In this document: positions 1 to 10,191 of the stretch, piece after piece
Layout of the letters: each line of letters begins with the position of its first letter
Numbering within the stretch: position 1 is the first letter of the stretch
Source of the DNA: Dipteronia dyeriana
Lineage: Eukaryota > Streptophyta > Magnoliopsida > Sapindales > Sapindaceae
Length of the DNA stretch: 64,000 nt
Assembly (NCBI GenBank): GCA_032871835.1
Contig: CM065299.1
Coordinates: 48,558,706 to 48,622,705 of the forward strand
Direction: 5' to 3'
Notes under the pieces: model-generated
Databases searched by the model: none
What the model saw: the letters and a program-made list of their open reading frames with translations, nothing else
What the model was told of the DNA's origin: nothing
Made by a program: the position numbers and the translations under genes

Positions 1-735
1 TGATCCCGTCAGATTCACAACTCTCAGTGCACGGGGCAAATGCGCTGGTGGTGACTCGCGCAGGACCTGTGCATCTCTGCTTAGCAGTTAGTAAAATGGT
101 CATAACTTTCTCAAAAAAACTCGGAATCACAATCCATAAAAACCGCTAGAAACTAGACTTCTGGGAAATTCTGAATATATTTAGATGAAAGCATGGATTG
201 ATCCAAAGAGAGAGATATGACCCTCCGAAGTTGGATGACTTACATGACCTTTTTACAATTTCAGCTCCTTTTTCCTCCAAATCTCACTCTTCGCTAATTT
301 TTTCCTCCCCAAACTTACTTTAAGTTTAAACACCATCAGTAAGGAATATAGTATTTACTCTTTTTGACTTGCTTTGTGTCCTTTACTAACTACATTGCCT
401 CTGATCTGCTTCCAGGTCTTGATGTTTGCACAGGTTATGAGCGAGTTGTGACCCGCTTAGTGACCCGCACATAGATCTGATGCTCTGTTTTCATCTCTCA
501 AGCCTTGGAAAATGGATGGATATATGTGTGGTTGGTGCGTGGGTTCATGACCCGTGCAGTGACCTACACTCTCTAGCTTTTCTTCACTGATTTTGGCCCA
601 TTCTTTTCATCCTTTCTTCTGAAATGTACCTAATTGCTAGTAAGCATAACAAACGAGCCTCAAGATATGCAAAAACAACTAAAAGTGAGACAAAGGTAAT
701 GGCATTGAGGGTCAAAATATATGTCAATTTTGGCA
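1..735 (-). repeat. E-family gypsy-type LTR, partial, runs off the left edge
   Basis: Read on the minus strand, this matches the start of the E LTR at 47123 onward. Both begin TGCCAAAATTG and share the block around the sentence-like run at 520-640 (compare 47240-47330). The match stops sharply at 735, where minus-strand TG would be the LTR start, and the flank then differs from the flank at 47122. GC-rich motifs of the acccgtgcag type lie at 1-80 and 430-570, the same relative place as in the other copy. The short open frame at 624-851 is only this LTR read backward. High confidence in the repeat relation; the element class rests on the primer site of the other copy. Confidence 0.8.
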
Positions 736-1429
736 CGATCACTCAGTTGCATAAAGAGGTCCATGAGGGCATCGAGCTCGTTCGACCTTGCTGCTCCATT
801 TCATCGAGGAAAGAATTGAGTTTATTTAAGCAAGTAGGAGAAAGCTCATAAAAGCTCTATCATCACTAATTCAAGCTCTAAAAGGGAACTAAAATGGTCA
901 GATCAAGCTCCTAGTACCAAGACTGGAACATAGAGGTACCTCACCTTAGCGAAAGCCATATTTGGTGACCTCCATGATGTATCTCACTGGGGCAATACAT
1001 AGGATCACTTTCACTCTCCAACTTTCATTGAAACACTGCGTACTTGCAGGGCAAGTGATTGATTCCAAAGAGGAAACAAATTTATCCCCATCGAAGATAT
1101 TCTTGAGTCCATCATTAAGCCAAAGTCAATGACATTTAAACAAAATATTCTACATGATAAGGAGGGATTTGATTCAGAGATTCATGGCGGGAGAATCACG
1201 AGTTTAACCTCATTGGACTGCATCTAAATACGCCTAAGCACGAACGAATGAGATGGTCGACAACAAATAGAACAGGGGAGAGAGAGAAAAATTTCACCTT
1301 GGCCTAAATTCTGTTAACAGAACACGACTACCATTGTTATCTACTTCTCGACAGGCACGAAGCCATCACACCCATTGTACCCAAGAAAGGTTGAGAGTCC
1401 TTGAGTGAGCTTTGTATGTTACACTTGAT
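736..1429. other. Unassigned intergenic sequence between two LTR pieces
   Basis: No open frame of useful length and no match to any other part of the window that I can see. It may be the upstream part of the F-type LTR that ends at 1577, because no other boundary is visible between them. Nothing here supports a gene. Confidence 0.4.
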
Positions 1430-1577
1430 TCAGCCATATTAATAAAAACAATACAATTCCCACTACCATACGCACAAATCAGGTACCGAAGGTATCAACC
1501 CTGACTACAACCTCTGAGGTAGTGGTCTCTAGGGTGTTAGTTGAAATTCCTCACCCCGAGCAAATTTTTGGTTAACA
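1430..1577 (+). repeat. 3' end of an F-type gypsy LTR
   Basis: The stretch with 'tagtggtct..agggtgtta' and 'attcctcacc' followed by ggttaaca is closely related to 60780-60869, which ends immediately before a gypsy primer site. Here the LTR end CA at 1577 is not followed by a primer site, so this is the downstream LTR or a solo LTR. The upstream limit is uncertain. Confidence 0.6.
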
Positions 1578-2402
1578 ATTATACTATCCTTCTCTATTCC
1601 AACTACAACCCTTTTTATATAAACATATAGAAACACTTCTTCTTCATTTCAAATCCAGCTTTTCTCCTTCCCAACGTTATCGTCTAAACTTTTCTTGTTA
1701 ACCAGCTCAAAAACTCTTCTAAACTATTCTTCGTTATCAGCCCAAACACTTCAATCGATTTTTTTTAATTATTCACTTCAATCTATCATTTGTTTGGCAC
1801 ATTGGTGTTTCAGTCTGATGTTCTGACTCATCTATTCGAGTTCAAATTGAAATCACATCTCCAACCCATTCATTTTTACTTCATCCAGTTTGAACTCGTA
1901 GGATTGTCTCCCACAAGGCTTTTATTGGTTAGCATCGAATTCATTCTGAAATTATTTATTGTTTAGATTATTATTTTTATCTTATTTCTATAATAATACC
2001 ATGGTTGTTTTGATTAGTTTTGAAATCAATATAAAATTACTTTGGGTTCAAATTCTTGTTTTATCTTATTTCTAGGATTCATAGAATCAATAATATTTTC
2101 AAGTTTGTAATTGATTTTTTTTTTATCTCTACACTATTCTCTCTATAATTTTTAAGTCGACTGATTCATGTTGAAAATCTGGGTGAATCCTAACATCAAT
2201 AATGTTGTCTATAATCTTTGTATAATGTCTATGTTGAATAATGCATGTTCCAAATCTCGGTGATTCCTTGCATCAATATTTCTTTTTCTATTTGCTATTA
2301 CTTTTATTAAAATTCGACCAACATATAATATTGTGATTACAATTTACCATCTTGTTTTTACTTTGTATAGTGATGGCTGGGAGTGGATTGCAAAGTAAGA
2401 CT
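1578..2402. other. Unassigned AT-rich DNA; possible remnant of old host or gene-flanking sequence
   Basis: No long frame. There are two imperfect repeats around 2168-2205 and 2244-2280 (both with catgtt, aaatct and ggtga blocks). A pyrimidine-rich acceptor-like site (ttactttgtatag) at about 2357-2370 precedes an ATG at 2373. That frame runs into the minus-strand A LTR at 2403, so it is not an intact coding sequence. It could be a truncated exon or chance. Confidence 0.3.
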
Positions 2403-3076
2403 TGTAGGAAAAACATGCGGCGGAAGAGAAAAAATCGATTGGTATATGTCAAAAAAAAATCTTTAAAAGAATGAACCATAACCCTTGATTAATTAACATA
2501 TAATAAAAGTATCATACCCTTTTCTCATGACGACTGAAGTTGCACTCAATTAAATCCACAAGATCATCCAATCAAATCATGAACAAGAATCACCTAGAAG
2601 TGTGGGCTCCCTTTCTTTGAATTGTATACCTGAGGATGGAAAACAAACAAAATCTTTTTCTTTCGTTAGTCACAATAATCCTCCTATAGAAAAACCCAAG
2701 AACGTTTGGCCACTAGTGAATTATCAATCTATTTGATTGAAATTCGTGTGAACCCAATTCGATTTTTGTACAAAAACCCTTTTGATGTAAAAGATACTAG
2801 TGTACTATCGAAAACAAAAACATTCCCTCCTTTCTCTATGCTTGACCAAATTCTTCACACAATGGGTTGGATGAATTTTTATTTTTTTATATAAGCAAAA
2901 TAAAACTAAAAAAGGTTCTCTCAAGTCTCCAAAGCAAGTCTTGCCCGAAATCTCTCTATAGATTTCTTAGGCTTGACCGATTTCTACATGGTCATATATA
3001 TATAGGTTGCAAAATCCTCTTTCTAAGAGGATTTACATGGTGGCCAAAGAATTCTCTCTCTAGAAGGATTTACTTT
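2403..3076 (-). repeat. A-family LTR, 3' part only, minus strand
   Basis: Starts TGTAGG (minus-strand LTR end) and follows the A LTR through the conserved 'agtgtgggctccctttctttgaatt' neighbourhood (2604-2630). It then stops at 3076, inside the LTR. It is the outer-left LTR of a minus-strand A element. The left flank AGACT (2398-2402) does not match the right flank at 15867, so no TSD survives. Confidence 0.8.
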
Positions 3077-3528
3077 TGTTAGGATTATGCTCGATAGCAA
3101 TAGTGTAATAATTGTATTGGACAATCTTTTCATATTAGTAAAACTGATTTCTAGTTTAACAAATCTTATACCATTTATAGTTGAATTATTATAATTGTCA
3201 AAAGTAAATAATCATAAGGTCAAAAGACTATGAGAAAAGAAGAATTGTTCATACATCTAGATATGTATGAGGTAGACACAATTCTTTAGTTAGTCTTGAA
3301 TAATATTCACAACTTAAGAAAAAAAGTTGGGTGCCTTTATCTTGTCAAAGTTGTAGATTCTTTTGCTAGCATTTAAGTGGGATCAAATCTGTTATGATGA
3401 GTCTAAAATCATCAAAGTGTGGTATCTTTGGGCAAAAGAATCTAGTGCACTTGGTGCATTGAATAGGATCAAAATGAAATACTTTATCTAGAACCGTCAA
3501 TGGATAAAAGTTTTCATTAGAAGACAAT
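3077..3528 (+). repeat. 5' fragment (452 bp) of an A-family LTR, plus strand
   Basis: Begins TGTTAGGATTATGC like every A LTR start and tracks it for about 450 bp. It stops at 3528, where reverse transcriptase sequence in the opposite orientation resumes. It is bracketed by ACTTT at 3072-3076 and at 3529-3533. The LTR's own 3' terminus is missing, so this is not an ordinary solo LTR. Confidence 0.75.
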
Positions 3529-3533
3529 ACTTT

Positions 3534-4045
3534 ACTTTATGTTCCAGTATCTGGATGCTTGCTTCAGTCCATATCTGGAACTTTGCAACTTGCATACCTT
3601 TTCCTCTTGGCCTTTTTCAATGAATCATTCTAGTTGCAATATATAGATTCTTTGTTCAAGACTTCCGTTAAGGAAAGTTGCCTTGACATCCATTTTCCAA
3701 ATCTCTAAGTCTAGAGATGTCGCAATGGATAAGAGTATCCTAAAAGATTTAAGCATGGCCACAAGAGAGAAGGTTTCCTTATAATCGATACATTCCTTTT
3801 GTGTGTAACCTTTAGCTACCAATCTAGCTTTAAAGGTTTCCACCTTTCTATCCATTCCTCTCTTCTTCTTGTATACCCACTTGCATCTAATAGGTTTTAT
3901 CCCTTTAGGCAATTCCACAAGAGACAAACTTTATTTTTGAACATAGATTCAATTTCGGATTTCATTCCTTTTTACCAATGGCGACAATCAACATCATCCA
4001 TTGCTTCCTTATATGTGTAAGGATCATCATCTTCCGGGAGGTTCT
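3534..4045 (-). pseudogene. A-family copia reverse transcriptase fragment, minus strand
   Basis: Minus-strand translation gives the N-terminal half of a copia reverse transcriptase. A YTYKEAM-type start is followed by KWVYKKKRG, RLVAKGYTQK, ATFLNGSL and, after a frame change, the LQRSRYGLKQAS-type region. A frameshift sits near 3925, between FKNKV and VELPKG. The polymerase box YVDD, the rest of pol and all of gag are missing. It is closest to the same region of A1 (20980-21480). The fragment ends exactly at a minus-strand LTR end at 4046, so the intervening primer site, gag, protease and integrase were lost. Confidence is high for identity, low for how it was deleted. Confidence 0.85.
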
Positions 4046-5665
4046 TGCAGGGAAAAAAATCGGATCAAACACGTCGGAAGCATGAAATTAGGGTTTGAAA
4101 TATTTTAAAAAAGTTCCCTTTTTAATAGAAAGAACCTTAACCCTAAATTAATTTATGTATATTAAAAGTATCGTACCTTTTTCTCGTGACGATTAAACTA
4201 GCGTCGAATTGAATCCGTAAGATCTTCCAATCCAATCACGAACGTGAATCACCTAGGTGTGTGGGCTCCCTTTCTTTAAATTGTATACCTAAGGATGGAA
4301 ACAAACAAAATCTCTTTCTTTGTTAGTCACAATAATCGTCCAAGAAGAAAAACAAAAAATATTAGGTCAGTTGTGAATTATCAATCAATTTGATTGAAAC
4401 TCGCTTGAACCTAGATTCATTGTTGTACACAAAACCTTTTAATGTAAAGGCTACTAGTGCACTATCGAATACAAAATGTTCTTTCTTCCTTTTCCCCTTT
4501 TTCTGACTTTTCACACACCAATCTTTAGAGTTGGATGAATTATCTAGAGCAAGATCAAAATTCTCTACAGTCAAATTCCCCTTTGGTCGAAATTTACTCT
4601 AAGAAAATTTGCCTTGGCCAAAATTTTCTTCTTGTAAATTATAAGCTTGGCCTAAATTCCTCTTCTAATTTCTTATGCTTGGACGAATTTTAGAGCTTGA
4701 ATTCATGCCTTGGCTGAAATTCAAAGTAGTATATATAGGATCACAAATCCTCTCCTAAGAAGGATTTACATGATGTACAAGAATCTTATCCTTAGGTGGA
4801 TTAACTTAGTGACCAAGAATCCTTTTCAAAAAAGAACTCTTTCCTACACCAAGACTCATAATCCAACTCAAATAGTATATTTGTGACCATATTAAAGACT
4901 TCCTAATTTGACTAGATAAATAATTCCTTTTATTTATCTACTTATAAAATATAGTCTTTAATATTAATTATACTACCAACAATAGTATAATATTAGGAGA
5001 CCATCTCCTATTAAGAATTTTTTTTAACTTTTAATTAAATGATTTATTAATAAACAAATTAATCAATTTCCATTTAATTAAATAATAAAATAAAAAACAA
5101 TATAATTAAGCTAAAATATTTAGCCTTGCCGCCAAAGACCACACAAGGGCATATATATTATTTTTCTTATTTTATTAAATCAATTGGACCTTAATAAAAA
5201 GTCCACATGTGAATTAGACCCATTCTTACAAAAAGAAACAAGTCCACATGCCTCAATACAATTCTAAATTGACCCAGAAATTAGTCCGGTAAAATATATC
5301 AAGAGATCCCTGTAAGTTCGTGTTGAATGGGGATCTTGGTAGGCTATCTAAATTTAATCTTCAATAGAGATAACCTAACCCCAACAAATGATTCACTTAG
5401 ATTCGATCTATAAATTTTAGCTCATTCCACTAAAGAACCAAAATTGAACTCGTAAATAAAGATCGAATAAGTAAATATTTCTTATTCGTACCATAGACAA
5501 CCTTACTAGACATTGTGTATAACCCATGGAAAAAAAACCAGTAATCACCAAGAGCTCATAGACAGCCTGTAGCTCTCCTATTTACCATATTTACTCGTAT
5601 GACCACATTTTGAGCTTGGTTATTTTGACTTGTCTAAAAGCCACATTTCAAAAGACACTATTGAA
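4046..5665 (-). repeat. A-family LTR, minus strand, first part (split by B1)
   Basis: Starts TGCAGGGAAAA, the minus-strand form of the A LTR end. It contains the conserved acceptor-side landmarks of the family (gtatcgtacctttttctcgtgacg at 4168-4191). It breaks at 5665, where B1 begins, and resumes at 15155. Joined, the two parts make an LTR of about 2.3 kb. Confidence 0.85.
5661..5665 (+). repeat. B1 target-site duplication, left copy (TTGAA)
   Basis: TTGAA immediately precedes the LTR start TGTTGGGG and recurs at 15155-15159 right after the other LTR's CA end. The duplicated bases belong to the interrupted A LTR. Confidence 0.9.
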
Positions 5666-7261
5666 TGTTGGGGTTTATGCCTTAAAGATTTAATTTGTAA
5701 ATAGATTTATGAAATAAATTAAAGGAAAAGTTCAATTCATTCTTGTTGTGTTGTTTAATTTATAACTTGTGCATATATTTAACATCCAAGATTGCCGGAT
5801 GTAATCTCGAACTGTGTATATTAGTGTCATATACGGATGGATACAGAAAGAGACGTGCAATCTAAAGAGTCCATAGATAGTAAATAAAGCTGGGTACTTT
5901 ATTTGTGGTTAATCTATAGTTGTGGTCCATTCCTTAATTAACGATGATTCTTTCCTAAATCATTCATATGAGATATGGGAATGGAGGCACCTTGTATGAT
6001 GTGATCATATAGAACTAGGTCATGATCTATATGAATCTCTCTCCAAGATCCGTTTACCGATGAGGTTCATATATATCAACTAACAATGGCTATATGTGGG
6101 TGATCTTAATCCTGAGTGTCATATCGACTCCTTCAGGTTAGATCGTGGTCTTTGATATACCATGGGTGAGGTCGGATGCTGTTCCCGATCAATATGCTCC
6201 GTATGTTGGGATTGCGGTTTGGCTTGTGGCTGGGAAGTTTTGTACACAATAGTGGAATCCACTCCTTCTTATGAGAAGTAGATGGTATTTCCCTTAAGGG
6301 TTGATTCGGGGCTTGGACAATATGAGCACTCTCCTAATTCCGTAAGAAAATAAGATTTATTGTTCATTATTGAATCAACTATACTTAAAGGATATATGTA
6401 ACTAAGGGTTATAATGGACATTATGACCCAACTCTTATTAAGAACTACTGTGGAGGATCACACCATGCGTAATAGCTATACCGATGGACACCGAGTTGTA
6501 TTAATCTGTGTAAAAGCGTCTACAGTTGAGAGAGTGCAGCTTTAGGTTTTTAGTGGATTAACACCGGAGTTAATAATCAAAGAATATTAATTGAAGAGTT
6601 TAATTAATGATTACGGGGATTATTGGAGCTCAAAATACTGTAGGTCCATTAGGTCCCCTTACTAGTCCGATCGATTTAGGTAACAAGGGTCACGGTAAAT
6701 TAATTGGATAGTCCAATTAATTTTGTTACAAAAGTGACACGTGTTTATTCCAAAATTAATTTAATAATGAGATTATTTAATTAATGAATGTTAATAGTTA
6801 AATTAATTAAATAATTATATTATTTAATTACATTGACATTTATGAATTATTAATTAACTATTAATTGGAGAGTGTTAGTTGATATATGGATTTAGGTGAA
6901 GATAAAATAATAGGATTATTTTATTTTTACTAAATCATTTATCTAAGTATTTGAATTTAAGTTTCAATTTAAAATACTTATTATCACTTTTAATATATTA
7001 TATATTTTTGAAAAGGATAATTAAAAGATATATATCAATTAATAACACAAGAGCTTGCATTGGATGCAAATTGGTGTATGCACATGAAACATAAGTCAAA
7101 AGAAGAATTTGCATATGATGCAAATACTTGATACACACATATTATTAAAATATAAATAAATATAAATATATATATATAACGCAAAGGGTTTGCATAAGCA
7201 AGCAAAAAAAGTATATATAGGTGAAGCATATTTTTATTAAAAAGTCAAATGCTTGCTCTGG

Positions 7262-7269
7262 TATAAAAG
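7262..7269 (+). promoter_or_regulatory. Likely TATA box of B1 left LTR (tataaaag)
   Basis: TATAAAAG in a conserved LTR context is repeated at 14614-14621 in the right LTR. Its position before the R/U5-like end fits a pol II core promoter. Inferred from sequence only. Confidence 0.45.
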
Positions 7270-7281
7270 CTTGCGTGAGAG

Positions 7282-7283
<2 letters not shown>

Positions 7284-7330
<47 letters not shown>
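7284..7330. repeat. (AT)n microsatellite in B1 left LTR
   Basis: About 47 bp of uninterrupted alternating AT. The matching tract in the right LTR (14636-14660) is about 25 bp. The LTRs were identical at insertion, so the tract has changed length since. Confidence 0.9.
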
Positions 7331-7333
<3 letters not shown>

Positions 7334-7828
7334 ATATATATTGCTTTTAAAAGACGGAACCACATATGTCAATATAAGTTTTGCCTGAGATGCAATTTAT
7401 GTGTGCGTAAAATCAATAGACCAAATTGAGAAGAAAGAATTTCTTCAAGTATTTCTCTACATCCCCCATTCAAGTTCCTGAGACCGTGACGCGCCCACAC
7501 GCAGTTACCAATCCCAGGAGATAGCGAGAGAGATAAAGGGGTTCAGACAGGAGCACATCGTAAAGTGAATAAGCTTCGAAACATTGGTAAGATTGGTTCA
7601 GATAGAAGCATATAGAAAAGTGAAGGAGCCTCCAAACGTTGGTATGTTTTTCTTCTTATGATTTTATTGATTACAATTTCCTGTGCTTACATATTGTATG
7701 TATTAGTTTCGAATAATAATTATGATCCTAAGTTCACTGGTCCCAGATACATATTATGATCTGTATATATATAAAAAAAAATTAAAACCTAGTTCCGCAG
7801 CGTGACCGGTGAACGGGGTTCCAATAAT

Positions 7829-7840
7829 TGGTATCAGAGA
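7829..7840 (+). promoter_or_regulatory. B1 primer-binding site (initiator Met-tRNA type)
   Basis: TGGTATCAGAGA lies two bases after the LTR end. It differs by one base from the TGGTATCAGAGC that pairs with the 3' end of plant initiator Met-tRNA, the usual copia primer. Confidence 0.85.
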
Positions 7841-9328
7841 CTGGTTTTATTTTCGTAACAGGAAATTTTTTTCAATGCTCCTGTATGTATGATTGTATAG
7901 GCATTATTTAAATTGACTGTATGTTGTTTTTGTATGTATGCATATATAATTTTTTTTTTTAATTTATAAAAACATGATTGATCGTTAAGTATATGGTACT
8001 GTGGATTTTGGGTTATGGGTTGTATTATTATTTTTTTTGTTTATATTTTTTTACTATTATTGTATTGCAAAAAAAAATTGTAACCTATATTGAAGACCTG
8101 AAAAAATCGCGAATAAGGATTCTTGAGATGAATCGGATTGACCTAAAGAGACTGGAAGACTCGGAAATTACAAGAAGACCAAGAAATGCCTTGGGATTTT
8201 TTTTTGTAATTTTAGATTCCAATGTTTTTATGTTAAATAATTCACAGTACCCGGTCAATTCATGTATGCTTTATATTATGTGATGATAAAAGCATTGTCA
8301 TGCATACGTATGTCTTTTAGATTAGATGTGCCTGCATAAATATATTTTATATGTCATATATGCATGATAGCCTGATATTTTATGTACTTTTTTAATGTGA
8401 TTAAAATGGATAATATACATAATTGGCTATGAATAATGAGATTAGTTTTTAATGGTTAGAAAACTTGGTAATTCTCATTAATATTAATCTAGTTATTAAA
8501 GAGTTTAATAAGTTAGATTAATAGGGTCATTTATTATAATTAGGATTAATATGAATAATTATCTAATAATAAATTATCCAAATAAAGTGTTAGGATTTTA
8601 ATAGTGAAAACTTGGCAAACATTAACATAATAATCTAACCCTAGTATAGTTTACAAAGGCTTAGATTATTCACTAATAGAATAGATTTTTAATTATTAAA
8701 AAGCATTAATAATTTATTAGTTAATTAGAATTTGGTTCTAATTAGTTAATGTGCTAGATAACTTGATTAAAGTTAGTCGTTTAATCTTGTAGAGAGTCTA
8801 GGTGCATTAACGGTTAATAGAAAACCATAATTTTAAAATAGTGAGTGGGAGAGGGATATATGACATTTATATCCCGCAGTCTCCATCATTAGTTCAACAC
8901 CATGAGATCCGAGTGGGGCCTCATGACGGCTTTGCTTTCGTCCTCCCTAAGGAGTGTTTCCACAAAGGTCAATACCAAGGTTAACTTCCTAAATGATAGG
9001 ATTTTTTAGGGTATTTTGAGATTGACCGACCCTGAGGCGGCGATTCTCGAGTTAAGCTCGTAAGATCTAAAATGGTTGAATGATATGGAATAAGAGTTAT
9101 TCTAGAATATTATTTGATTGAGAATGTCTCGATCCAACATGCAAGGACTTGATCGACCCTAAGGCGGCACTTCTTTGTGGTATGTTGGATTGTCGTGGTA
9201 TAGCAACTAGTTTTAGGGTAATTCTATTTCGTTAAACATGTTCATGCATCATGTTTAAATTTATGCCCAAAAACTCGCACTTGTTCTAAACAAAAGACTG
9301 AATGAATGTTTTTTTTATTTCAGCAATA
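7841..9328 (+). other. B1 untranslated leader, conserved with B2
   Basis: A 1.5-kb non-coding leader before gag. It is closely related to 28360-29902 of B2, including a purine-rich stretch with repeated gaagac units (8091-8190) and two copies of a GACCGACCCTAAGGCGGC-like repeat (about 9022-9047 and 9149-9175). The 101-codon frame at 7978-8283 is interrupted in B2 and is not a gene. An acceptor-like tttatttcag ends at 9323, six bases before the gag ATG. Confidence 0.7.
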
Positions 9329-10152
9329 ATGTCTTCTGCATTACTTCAAATTCTCACAAACGACAAATTAACTGGTGATTACTACACTAAGTGGAAACTA
9401 ACATTAATGCAATATTGGTCACCAAAGACCTCAAGTTTGTGCTTACTGAGGAATGTCCTCTAGTGCCTGCTGCTAATGCCACACGAACTGTTCGTGAGGC
9501 ATATGAGCGATGGGTCTCATCTGATGAGAAGGCATGAACATATTTGTTTACTTCTATAGCAGACGTGCTTGTCAAAAAGCATAAAGCAATGACTTTAGCA
9601 TTTGAAATCATGGAGTCCTTACAAGCTATGTTCGGGCAGCCCTTCGAGTAAAAGCGACATGAAGTTGTTCGTTCCGCTATGCTCACTCGTATGAAGGAAG
9701 GTACGTCAGTTCAGGAACATGTCCTGAGCATGATGTCCTACTTCAATAAGGCAGAAGTCAATAGCGGGGCCATTGATAAACCCAGTCATGTGAGCATCAT
9801 ACTGACGACTCTTTTGAAGATTTTCGATCAGTTTGAGAGCAAGTATGGGATGAACAGGTTAAGTTTCAATCTCACACGGTTTCTTAATGAGCTCACTACC
9901 TTTGAGCCCTTGACTAAGGACAACAAGGGTAAGACCAGTGAGGTAAATGTTGCTGAACCATCTTCCTACTCTAATAATAAGAAGAGAAAGAGGTTTACTA
10001 GAAAAGCGAAGGGTAAGCCCAACCCTAAGAAAGCCCAAAGCAAGAAGAAGTCCAAGAAAAGTAAATATGATTTACTTGTTCTTCATTCGTGTTTAGTTGA
10101 AGATGATTCTTCACCTTGGATAACTAACCATGTGTGTTCTTCTTTACAATAG
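9329..10152 (+). pseudogene. B1 gag (UBN2-type) with protease remnant
   Basis: ATG at 9329 opens MSSALLQILTNDKLTGD, the usual gag start of this family. A frameshift near 9405 and a stop at the codon after DEKA (about 9537) break it. The clean part at 9679-10152 covers the middle of gag (EHVLSMMSYFNKAEVN) and the lysine-rich tail. Compared with B2, the CCHC zinc knuckle between KKAQS and KKSK is missing. The protease motif DSGATNHV is reduced to TNHV by loss of about five residues. Neither RNA binding by the knuckle nor proteolysis could work. Confidence 0.9.
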
Positions 10153-10191
10153 ACTGATTATTGGACACAGCTAGAGGATCAAGCATTCTTA

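Larger units (their letters stand above)
5666..7826 (+). repeat. B1 left (5') LTR
   Basis: Runs from TGTTGGGGTTTATGC to GGGTTCCAATA (terminal CA mutated to TA) and ends next to the primer site. It pairs with 13029-15154. A likely TATA box is at 7262. A long AT microsatellite (7284-7330) lies just downstream of it and is about twice as long as in the right LTR. Confidence 0.92.

Noticed and set aside
624..851. 75-codon frame, similar at its start to a minus-strand frame at 46920-47234
   Set aside because: The similarity is the E LTR read on its reverse strand in both places. It is not a protein family.
7284..7330. AT tract as a replication origin or matrix-attachment site
   Set aside because: It is a simple microsatellite inside an LTR whose length varies between paired LTRs.
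7978..8283. 101-codon frame in the B1 leader
   Set aside because: The homologous B2 leader has a stop three codons in and further changes; the protein is low-complexity at first. No sign of selection.
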